This document shows positions 55,136-64,000 of a DNA stretch of 64,000 nucleotides, piece after piece. Source of the stretch: Rhodosporidiobolus odoratus (taxonomy: Eukaryota; Basidiomycota; Microbotryomycetes; Sporidiobolales; Sporidiobolaceae). The stretch is taken from positions 1,426,001-1,490,000 of the forward strand of contig JAOANU010000001.1 of assembly GCA_034387635.1 (NCBI GenBank). Reading direction: 5' to 3'. Positions within the stretch are counted from its first letter, which is position 1. Each line of letters opens with the position of its first letter. Below the pieces are notes generated by a model. That model did no database searches and had not been told where the DNA came from. It saw only the letters and a list, made by a program, of their open reading frames with translations. A program made the position numbers and the translations under genes.

Positions 55136-57347
55136 CTATCGTCGGCTGGTTCGGCTACTAACGCTGGCCCTCCTACTCGCCGCGCTCGACGCTCGCCGAA
55201 CGTGGGCAACGTCCTCCTCGCTACTGGAGGACCCGCTATCACTCGAAGACAGCAGTGCACGACTGGCACGGCTACGGCTCGACCCAGACCGTCCGAGGGT
55301 GTTGTAGTTCTCTGTGATACGACAATTGGTAAGCAGAGTATTTGGGAGCCGCAGGAGCCAGGAAGAAACGCACGAGCAGGGTTATTTCCAGTCTTGGCCT
55401 GGGACATCGACGCAGCTTGACCGCCGGCAGTACCCGCTTCCGTATCACTAGCTGCCTCGTTCGCTTGTGCCGCCTGCTGCTGCCGGCGGCGGTGGACGCA
55501 GAATGCGGTGATACCGATGGCGAGGATGGCAAAGACCGCCACTACAGCGATCAAGCCCCACAGCATGGTGGATGACAGGCCCAGGGTAGTGCCCTCGCTG
55601 TTGGAAGAATCTTCTTCGGCGCTACTGCTGCCGGAGGACGATGAGGGGGACGAGGAAGGCACAGCGGCGCCGGTCGAGGCAGGCGCCTTTGTCCGGGTCG
55701 CAGAGTCGGCCTGTTGAATCGAAAGGGCGCTCGAGGCATCGACGGAGGCGGCGGAAGTGAGGGCGGCGATGCCTGACGGAGCCGCGTCGCCGCCACTGCC
55801 AGTTGGCTGGCCGGCAGCGCCGGAAGCAGTCTTGTCTGAACCGGCTGCTGAGCCGCCTTTTCCGCCCGAAGCACTGCAGGGACGTAGATTAAGTCGGAGT
55901 CAGCACGAAGCTTGACTAGGTCTGGGCGAGCAGGAAAAGCATGTACCTCGCGTTACTGCCGCTCTTAGCGCCTGAGGCGCCTGCAGCACCGGCATTCCCT
56001 CCAGCAGAATCGCCGTCTCCATCTGGACAGAAGGTGAAGGTGAAGCCGGGGTCGTCTTCGGAAGAGCAGAGGTAGTCGACCGTTGGCTGACCGGATCGGG
56101 AATCTTGGAAGTAGGAATAGGCGTGCGGGCATGCATTCTTGAAGTAGTCGCGGTAGGTGATCAAGTCGGGTGTGCAGCTGTCAGCGTTCGAGTAGTCTCC
56201 GCTCTGCATATGAGGAAGGGAGCGGGTGAGGAAACACAATAACATCGTTAGCATCGGAGTGGGGTAGAGGAAAAAAGATAAGGCACGTACGCAGCATTGC
56301 ACGGCAGCATCCCCAACATGCGCATAGCAGCTCGAAAGGCAGCCCAGGACGTTTCCATAACTGTCCTGCAGAGCAAGTTCCGCCGGGCAAGTCGACAGCG
56401 TCGGAGTGCACGAGATCGAGCTGCAGTCGTCGCCTTCGGGAACGACCTCGACGGGCATGCTCCAGCCACCACCATTCTGAAGGTCGATAACGTCGTATCT
56501 GCAACGTAGGATCCGCAGGCAGAGGCGGACCTGGTCAGAACGCTGCAAAGGCAAATGCATGCAGATCCATATACGCACTGTCCATTATTCGAGGAAGACA
56601 GACGCAATTCCAGGTTGGTTGCGGTTCCCAGTTCTCCGTCTTTACACTCGAAAGCGTTGTCGGCACAAGCACCAGTCTGGAAAAAGGCAGGGCGGTGAGC
56701 AAGGCGTGGCGGCAAGGAGGTGATCAAGAAAGCCTACAACGCAGTTGAGGGTTCCATCGGTCTGCTTTACGCAGCCATGTCGCGCCCCTGGAGTGGGCAG
56801 GAAGAGGTGAGTGAGATAAGAACGGATTGGCGAGTGTGAACGCCAAGGAACGTACAGATACGGCCGGTGAACTTCGAAGAGACCGTGATACTCTTGCTCG
56901 ATCCTGATGTCGCCTCCCAAGCCTTGTCGTCGGCATAGCTGATCGGGAGGGGCGGAAGAGGTCAGCTTCGGGTGCGGCGAAAGGAGGCAAAATGGTCGAA
57001 GTGATCTCTTTCGTCGTGTGGGGGTAGACATGGGAGCAGAGCGGCGTGAACATATACGTACGGTTCTTTCTGATTAGTGAAGGGAGAGACAACAGGCCAA
57101 ACGCTGAAGCTGCACTTGTTGACGATCTTGATGGTGCGGCCTCCGGCGGAACTGTCGACAGTCAGGTTGTCAGACCCTGTCCATGTGGGCACTCTGTACT
57201 CGCAGTTCCTTTGCTCGACCACGCGATGGCGGTGAGAGGGGAAGCAGCGCGAAGTGGTATTAGGAGCGAAGATGAAGAGAAGAGAACGCACCTCGAGCCG
57301 GCAAACGCAACCACCGCCAACGACGCGCTGAGGATAGTTGTACGCAT
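55136..57347 (-). CDS. membrane-anchored thaumatin-like protein
   Basis: A multi-exon gene from the ATG at 57347, with signal peptide MRTTILSASLAVVAFAGSR, to the TAG at 55136. The lumenal part is a thaumatin/PR-5 domain: TIKIVNKCSFSVWPVVSP, ARHGCVKQTDGTLNCVVG, TGACADNAFECKDGELGT, YDVIDLQNGGGWSMPVEVVP, DDCSSISCTPTLSTCPAELA, GCLSSCYAHVGDAAVQCC, and YRDYFKNACPHAYSYFQD with FTFTFCPDGD. The cysteine pattern and the acidic-cleft layout match the family. Unlike ordinary secreted members, a Gly/Ser/Ala-rich stalk (SGNAGAAGAS-type) leads to a transmembrane helix (LWGLIAVVAVFAILAIGITA) followed by HRRRQQQ. A last exon, joined after NNPA, adds a Ser/Arg-rich tail (SSRSRASRALLSSSDSGSSS, ending SRTSRR). 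Family members bind or cleave beta-glucans or disturb fungal walls; here a wall-facing sensor or anchored enzyme is plausible (inference). Confidence 0.85.
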
Positions 57348-57544
57348 AGCAATAGCAGCAGTAGCAGATAGGGAGCAGGAGAGAGAGAACCAGAAGAAGC
57401 CAACTGGAGACCAACTGGAGACAGCGTTAGGGCACCGCGGACGTTCCGGCTCCGCGGGCCTTCCTCTCTTAAGTTACCGTCGGCGTTGACGGCGGACGTA
57501 CCTATTCATCGCGCAAAGGTGCTGTTGCACGCTCGAACCACTTG

Positions 57545-60500
57545 TCAGTACGGCATCAGACGTTGCCGCTCCTCAAGCAACTCTTCCCCAGCGTCCGTAA
57601 GCGGCATCGGGGCATCGTCCTCATCCTCCTGGTCCTCAGCATCCGACGCCATGTACCCCTCAGTGATAACGTCGATTGACTCCCGCACACGCAGACCTTT
57701 CTCCAGAAGAAGGTGGTGGAAGTCAGAGAGCTCCCGGGTGCGATATGCAGATCGTAGGGCGGGAGAAAAAGGTCGCAGGTAGAACTCTGTTGCGAATCCA
57801 AACATTCAGATTTTATGCGGTCAGGGAAAGTCGCGGAAGAGTTATGAAGCCGCCGCTAGGCCGGTGACAGAGAAACGTACCTTTGCACCAGGGGCACTCC
57901 CGCACGGCTCGGTAGATGAGGGACTTGGCGCGCTGTAGCTCGCCATTGCGAACCTCGAAGTCGATGTAGAGCGCGAAGATGGATGGAGACGACCTCGTTC
58001 TGCAAGACAGGACAATCTCAACATACGGGACGCAACTCAATGAAAGAAAAGCTCACTTCGGATTGTCAAGTGCGCGGTCGAAGAGGTTGCGAACCGCCCA
58101 AACGTTGATGGCACGAGAGTTGATATGCAGCTCAGCAAAGATGGCAAACAGCCAGCCTTCACTAGTCGCTTCGTTCTCTCTGAGTACGAGCTCTTCCATC
58201 GTGCGCCTGAAGCGATTTTGAATCTTCATCCGAACTATGCAGAAGAAATGTGTTAGCGGCGCCAGAAGTAACGGCAAGAAGAAGTTTTTGCAGCTCACGT
58301 TCGTTGTGGTAGAAGAGGGCCAGGAAAAGCGAATTGTTCTTGAACTCCTCGATGGCCCTCTCGAGCAGATCTCGAAGCTGCGTAGGCCTGTAGCCACCTC
58401 CGACCGACGTGTGGCGGTACAGAAGCTTGGCGTACATCATCAAGGCCTCTTCATGCTCTGCCGAACCGCATGCACCGGCAACGTCAAGGCGGAAGAGGTG
58501 CGTTTCGAGGATGTCCACGGCGGCAGCGAGGTTATGCGTGTTGAGATATTCGAAGAGGGCGAAGGAGAATGCGAGGTGGTTGCGATTGCGAAGGTGGAAC
58601 TGTGCTGCTCGTGGTTGGAACGCCGCTTCGAGGGACCGCGCATAGTATTGCCGGGCGCGCAAAGACTGAGCAGGCGAAGGACGGTCGTCCGGCCCCGTGG
58701 TAGCGAGCGAAGCTGTCACGTGCTGTAAGTCTTATGCGGTATGACACACGGCAGAGAGCAAAGGAAGGCGTACAGAGGTCGACCTGCCCATCTCCAGCTG
58801 CAGCAACTAAGACCCGCAAAGCAGTCACAGGTTGCCTTTCTTCCCACTCCATCTCCGCCCACGCCCTCCACAGAAGTGGGCCATCGACTTGGTCGCGCTC
58901 AGCGAATGAGCGGTACATGGAGAGCGCAGTTTGATAAACTTGTCGAGCGTCGGAAACCTTCCCCCTTGACCGCTCGATTCGGGCGTAGCCGTCCCAAAGG
59001 GCGAGGTCGGTGCGACGATCACGGAGTACCTGCTTGGCGAGTTTGACGGCACTGTGGGCGGGAATACGTGAGCACAGTGGAAGGTCGGGGAAAGAACGCC
59101 CTTACCTCTTGGGACTTTGCGCTGCCTCGAAAGCGAAGAGATCGAGGGCCAGGAAGATGTCGGGTACGGCGGAGTGAAGCAAGAACAGGGCATGCCTGCG
59201 TTACAGCTTCGTTAGTTGGACTGAGGCGAGACCTGTGCTGACTCGGAAAACGCGTACCTGGCGAGTTCGACATCGACATCCTCCAAGTCCTCTTTCTTGA
59301 GCGTTCGGAACCATCCCGCGACGCCCCGCGCTCCGAAGAGAAGATCGACCGCCGCAGGTGTCGCGGCGAAAGGCGTAGCCCAAGGTTCCTTGATAGCGCT
59401 TCTTCTTTCCGGCTCCATTGCTTCCCCTCCGATTGTCTCGAATCGCTTGTTCTCGAGTCCGGCACTCAGGTTTGGCCAGAAGCGTTGGATTTGCGATGGG
59501 CGTTCGACAAGTTCCGAGTGGATGAAGGGATCAGTGGTGAAAAGCGTCGAGGTGGGATAGTCTGGCGGGACGAAGGGGAGGCCGAGGAAGGTGAGGAAGG
59601 CGTATGCGAGTTGTAGTTTCGAGTCGATCGAGTGAAGGACAAAGAGGAATGGTTTGATGTCGTCGAACAGGACAACGCGGTAAGGATCGTCTGAATCGTC
59701 GATGCCAGGATCGCTCGTACGGGCGGGCCGGCTTCGATGAGCAGACAGACGCTCGGTCGTTGCCCATCGCTCGTGCGGCCGAGCGTGGGCGTCCTGTTGA
59801 GGTACCGCTATAACTTCGTTGCCAGGGGTAGGAGGCTCGGGCGGAAGGTCGTCTTCGCTGGTATTGCGCCATCCTTTTGCACCTTGCTCGCCGATCCGAG
59901 GCGCCTCGCCGTCCCAGAAGACCTCGAAGTCGCGTAGAAGGCGTTCGGACCACGCTAGGGGTCGCTCCAAAGGCCCAGGAGAAGCGAGCGAAGAGGGTCG
60001 AAACAGGTTGAGCTCGACGACGGCTTGGAAAGACGCGAGGCCACGCTCGGAGTACCCTGCTCGACAGGCAGGTGTGAGTGTACTGACTACGCAATAGCTT
60101 GAGGAACGGAAGCGCTTACCTGCTTGACGAAGCATGAGGCAAAGGCGGAGGAAAAGGTAGATCGCGTTGCCCTCGAGCAATTCTCGACCTGGGACAGCAA
60201 GTAGAACATCAGTGTGCCGGGGCGAGGAAAGGAAGTCAGCATCGGCCCGTCTTGAGGAAGTCGACGACTAACCGCTGCTTTCGGGTTCTTGCCTCTGCAT
60301 TGCCCCCGTCAGCACTGCCAGGCTCTCCTCGAAGACCGTGACGACCTCGGTCACATCGAACGTAACCCATTCCGTCTGTCTCCAGCTGACGTACTCGATC
60401 CACAACCCGGTCAACTCAGGGAACGTTTGCAAAGCCGCCTGCCACCGCTCGAGCACTTTCTTCGATTCCTCCACCTCAGCTGCGGCCTCGAGCTGGGCGA

Positions 60501-62040
60501 GCAGGAGTTTCTCGCTACTCCTGTTCTCCTCTGTGGCGGAGAGCGCGCGTTCGAGGATTGAAAGCTTGATCTCGCTGGTGCTAGCTCGCTGGGCTTTGCT
60601 CAAAGCCCGTTTTGCCGCGGCCGCGGAAGTCGCGCCCGAGAACGACGTTTGCGCGAGCTCGTCTTGGAAGTCGACGAAGTCGAGCCAACCTTGAACGTCG
60701 CCCGGGTTGTCGCGTAAGGCGCGGTCGAGCTCGAGGTTACGCCGGCGAAGGAATTCTGCATGAGTTTCGCCGCCTGTGATGCCGAGGTGGTTGAAGTCGT
60801 TGTCATCGTCCTCGTCTTCCGATCCCATAGCGGCGAGGTCACAAGGATTCACTAGACCGTTGATCGAACGGTAGTCGGTCCCGTCTTCGTGCTCGAGTCT
60901 GGACAGCTTTTCCGAGGTAGAAACGTCGCGTGGAAGGGGCACGAAGTCGGGTTGATCGGGCTCGGAGTCTGACTCGTTAGAATGCGTGGTCGACTCGGTC
61001 TTCTCGCCCAGTGCTTGGATGCGTTGAACGGGTTGACGAGGTGCGAGGATGAGGCGTTTCGAGTTCCGGTTTGTCAGATGGCGATAGGAGGAGGAGTCGA
61101 CGTAGCGAGGGGTCTGTAGTAGTCGGGGACTCAGCACGGGGCTCTGCCAAGAAAGCAGAGCAGACATACCTTAGATCGATTGACCGGTGCAACCTCAACG
61201 CCTCTCCCCGAATATGCGCTTTCCCTTGTGATCCGTAACCCCTCGTTCAGCCCTATCACCTTCCCCCTGCCGTAGCGACTATACTTTGGTATGTCGCCCC
61301 GGTGAAGCCCGCCGTAGCGAATGTTCCAGTCGTCGCCGCGGCGAGAGGAGTAGAACATAGCTTTCTCAGATGAAGCGAACGAGGCAGCGACGGGTGAGGC
61401 GACGGATGTCGAGGTGGACGGAAGAGTAGGAATGAGCCTATACGACTTGCCGCTCTGCGGAGGAAGTATGAGCTGGGCTTGTGACAGCGGCAGTGAGGAA
61501 AAGGGAAAGTACCGAGTCGCCATAGTCCCGTTCGCGCACCATCTTTGGCTCCCTTTCACTGCGGTCAGACCGTTCTCGTACCTTCTTCTTCTCTTTGTGC
61601 CGTTGAGTCTCCCGGTCTCTGTCCCGGTCGCGATCGTCCCGGTCTACACTTTTCCGCTTCGCGTCCTTTTCCCTCGAGGAGCGGGGTCGTCGGACCTCCC
61701 CATGCTCTCCTTCTCGCTCCTTGCCTTTCCTGTCTCTGTGCTTATATCTTTCTCCGTCGTCTCCCTCCCTTCTCCGCCTTTCCGCGCGCTTGTCGTCATG
61801 CCGGTCTGTGTCCCTGCGTTCTGACCTTCGGCTGTCCCGCTTCGGCTGCGGTTGCATGCCCAGCTCTCCACCAAGATCGTCGAGGAATTGTTCTGCGCGT
61901 TGTCGCTTGGCTGGCGGTGGTGCATCCTGCTGGGTCGACGAGGGAGGACGAGGTGGGGAGGGAAAGGAAGAAAAGGCGGGAGGGGGAGGCGGTTGAGTTG
62001 GAAAGGAGTTGAAGCTGGGCGGAGGCTTCCCTGTCATCAT
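57545..62040 (-). CDS. NRDE2: NRDE-2 (Nrl1) family nuclear RNA-surveillance protein
   Basis: A long multi-exon gene from MMTGKPPPSF (ATG at 62040 or the next one at 62037) to the TGA at 57545-57547. The N-terminus is Pro-rich, then strongly charged with Arg/Asp/Glu repeats (DRDDRDRDRDRETQRHKEKK). Next are FYSSRRGDDWNIRYGGLHRG, DIPKYSRYGRGKVIGLNEGL and TPRYVDSSSYRHL, which form the NRDE-2 signature. LPRDVSTSEKLSRLEHEDGT, DYRSINGL and FLRRRNLELDRALRDNPGDV begin the HAT-like helical repeats, with W-x3-V-x-F (WLDFVDFQDELA) and later WIEYVSWRQTEWVTFDVTEV. The rest is further helical repeats to EEDDAPMPL-like acids near the end. NRDE-2 binds the RNA helicase Mtr4 or its paralogue Mtl1 and works in nuclear RNA decay and splicing quality control. 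The start codon is only 78 bp from that of the neighbouring gene. Confidence 0.9.
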
Positions 62041-62118
62041 CAGGCTGATTGCTCCGACTTTGAGCAGATGGTGGGTGTCAAGAGAGGTGGCCTGTTTCCA
62101 TCTCTATCTCTCCTCGAC
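62041..62118. promoter_or_regulatory. very compact divergent promoter (NRDE2 / Pby1-like)
   Basis: Only 78 bp separate the outermost minus-strand ATG at 62040 and the plus-strand ATG at 62119. Both genes must share overlapping promoter and leader sequence here, unless transcription starts inside the neighbouring coding region. No specific binding site is evident. Confidence 0.55.
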
Positions 62119-63818
62119 ATGGCTGAAACTGCTAAGACTGCACTTGTGCTCTACCCTGACTCGCAGAACTACGTGGTCAGCTCAGTAAAGACCGCCTTCG
62201 AGCGACAACTTCCGGATTGGCGCATTTTCACCTCCCTCGAGCAACTCAATGCAGCGACTCGGGACGGAAACAAGGAAGACAGCCGAGACGCATCGGAGCA
62301 GCTAACAAAGCCGGATTTACAATGGTGTGACTACGACGAGCTGAACTGGGACTGGGCTATGGACGAAAAGAGGTTGCTGAACTCTTTTGCAATCCGAAAA
62401 GCGTACGTTTGATTCCTCTAGCCATCTGTTGCTGAGCTCACACATTCAGCCTACAGGCTCATCCGCAAGTCGAATCTGGCCCACACCATCGCCTTGTACC
62501 TCGCCAAAAACCCCATGTCTACCCTGCGACAATCCGCTCCCAAAGCCTTCCATTTTACCTGTGCCTTCGCCGATGAGCTCGACGAGCTGCTCATGGACGA
62601 CCTGTACGAGGTCGAACAGTCTTTCGCGGCAGCAGAGTCGGGAGAAGAGGAGGAGAAGTGGTGGATATTAAAAGCAGCTCTGGCAGACAAGGGGAACGGA
62701 ATCAGGTTGTTCTCGACACGGGAACGGCTGGAGGAGATTTTCGAGGAGTTCGAGCCGGAAAGTGACGAAGAGGATGACGACGAAGATAAAAGCAACGAGG
62801 AGTTCGACGGAGAAGCGCAGGCGTCGACAATTTCACGGGCAGCCATGTTTGGAGCGGGCACGAGAGTCGACGCCACACAGCTGCGAGAATGGGTGATACA
62901 GGTACGCTTGTCTCTCGTGACACTGCATCGCTGTGGCTGACAGCTGCGACGCCGGCAACGCAGGAATACCTCGCAGCGCCGCTTCTGCTCGACCCATCCC
63001 TTTCTTCCGACAGAAATGGCACAAAATTCCATCTTCGGGTCTATGTCGTCGCAGTCGGCGGCCTCACTGTCTACGTTCACCACCCCTTTCTCGCTCTATT
63101 CGCCTCGACACCGTACGTCCACCCTTCGCAGGGTGACTCGGAAGAAGAGCTCGACTTGTCTTCGCACCTCACCAATACCTGCCTACAAACCAGCGTGCTT
63201 GGCGAAGAAGCACCGCAGATCTCGGTTGGGGTTCTGCAGGAGATGGAGCACAAGGTCGTCCTAAGCGGTACATACAAGGGGGAGAAGCTCGGTCGACAGC
63301 GGATAGAAAAGATCGAGGAGGGCGTGCGGAACTGCGTGGGTGAGGTCTTCAAGGCGGCTGTTGGCACTGGATCAAGCTTTCAGGTACGCTCAGGCGGTTA
63401 AGTGCTGCTCTCGCTGTCCAGATTTGACGCTTTCCGCTTACAGGCTCTTCCGAACGCCTTCGAGATCTTCGGCGTGGACTTTCTGGTTTCGGACGACTTG
63501 CAGGTGTCGCTGCTCGAGATCAATGCCGTATGTTCTACTTTTCGATGAGAAGCTCGACCTTCTGCTGACCCCGCCTCCGTACAGTGTCCCGACTTTGGTC
63601 AAACCGGCGCTGCCTTGCAGTCGATCATCGACCACCTTTTCTCGTGCACTCTCTCGGTCGCTGTCAAACCTTTCTTCCAGCGACAGGAAACGGGCGGGCA
63701 GAAGGTCACGGCAGCAGCGGATGTCGAGGGGTTGGTGGAGACCTTCGAGCAGTTAGACGCAGGTGGAAGTCGGGGCTTGAAGGAGGTTGTACGCATGGAG
63801 ATCAGCAAGGCCTGGTGA
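62119..63818 (+). CDS. PBY1: tubulin-tyrosine-ligase-like protein, Pby1 type
   Basis: Five exons (62119-62402, 62457-62901, 62964-63383, 63444-63527, 63585-63818) give 488 residues. The N-terminus MAETAKTALVLYPDSQNYV is followed by LQWCDYDELNWDWAMDEKRL, then ALIRKSNLAHTIALYLAKNP and FHFTCAFADELDELLMDDLY. The ATP-grasp part includes EKWWILKAALADKGNGIRLF, corresponding to W-x-x-K-P-x-x-x-D-R-G in the family, LREWVIQ-EYLAAPLLLDPS, KFHLRVYVVAVGGLTVYVHH, LTNTCLQTS, and FEIFGVDFLVSDDLQVSLLE with INACPDFGQTG (Mg-ATP residues near EIN). These are the marks of TTL-domain ATP-grasp ligases; Pby1 is the fungal member associated with P-bodies in yeast. The canonical K-P is replaced by K-A (LKAALADKG), and an acidic insertion (EEFEPESDEEDDDEDKSNEE) follows. 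Substrate is unknown. Confidence 0.88.
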
Positions 63819-64000
63819 CCATCGCATTGCACCATTCGTCTTGCTCTGCGCGGACTATGCGTGCTCTCGCTGTTTCCTAGATGGAGCAAAGATGGAGTTT
63901 CCGCCGCCACTGTCCGGCAACTCCGGTCCGGTCATTCGGCTCATGTGACCTTCCCAAGCCATAAGGCGGTGTTAGTTGTGTATGTCATCTTATTATAGCG

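Noticed and set aside
57162..57347. 61-residue ORF with signal peptide as a complete secreted peptide.
   Set aside because: It is exon 1 of the thaumatin-like gene read into its first intron.
1..64000. tRNA genes, CRISPR arrays, insertion sequences, phage or viral genes.
   Set aside because: By eye I found no cloverleaf with A and B boxes, no regularly spaced repeats, and no transposase, integrase or reverse-transcriptase motifs; a tRNAscan-type search would be needed to exclude a tRNA.

Overview
The window is nuclear DNA of a basidiomycete fungus, most likely a red yeast of the Microbotryomycetes (Rhodotorula/Rhodosporidium/Sporobolomyces type). This is inferred from the GC-rich, intron-dense genes (introns mostly about 50-100 nt, GTRNGY donors, CTGAC/CTGAT-like branch points), pyrimidine-rich leaders before ATG, tight spacing on both strands, and Ser/Pro/Ala-rich low-complexity tails. 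I saw no transposon, CRISPR array, rRNA or convincing tRNA gene. Most genes are split, so exons were joined by hand. Where exon coordinates are given, splice phases and total length were checked to be multiples of three.

Layout. 1-6.2 kb: 3' end of VPS18 (+), a weakly supported small PIP-box gene (+) and a coding-like fragment (-), a zinc alcohol dehydrogenase (-) and DRE2/anamorsin (-). 6.5-15.9 kb: one giant RIM15-type kinase gene (-), 13 exons, about 2,874 codons, with PAS, zinc-finger, AGC kinase and receiver domains. 17-26.4 kb: a low-complexity protein (-), SmG (+), dihydroorotase (-) and an importin-11/Kap120 karyopherin (+). 26.5-31.6 kb: a small coiled-coil candidate (-), then a divergent catabolic pair, intradiol (probably hydroxyquinol) dioxygenase (-) and maleylacetate reductase (+), sharing a promoter of about 300 bp. 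32-40.7 kb: mitochondrial ribosomal protein bS18m (+), a single-pass small protein (-), an LRR/F-box-like protein (-), an ADP-ribose-type Nudix hydrolase (-) and an FBXO31-like F-box protein (+). 40.8-50.8 kb: a Yrb2/RanBP3-type Ran-binding protein (-), an adaptor-motif-rich protein (-), an ADF-H/coiled-coil/PH protein recovered only by splicing (-) and a Ser-rich protein of unknown function (-). 51.8-63.8 kb: a START-domain protein (-), a PEBP protein (-), a membrane-anchored thaumatin-like protein (-), NRDE2 (-) and a Pby1-type tubulin-tyrosine-ligase-like protein (+).

Most of the window is conserved housekeeping sequence: vesicle tethering, Fe-S assembly, splicing, pyrimidine synthesis, nuclear transport, mitochondrial translation and RNA surveillance. 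The clearest functional pairing is dioxygenase plus maleylacetate reductase, which together would convert hydroxyquinol through maleylacetate to 3-oxoadipate. The least ordinary proteins are the ADF-H/coiled-coil/PH protein, the thaumatin-like protein with a transmembrane helix and basic Ser-rich tail, and the very large RIM15 with an altered receiver acidic pocket.
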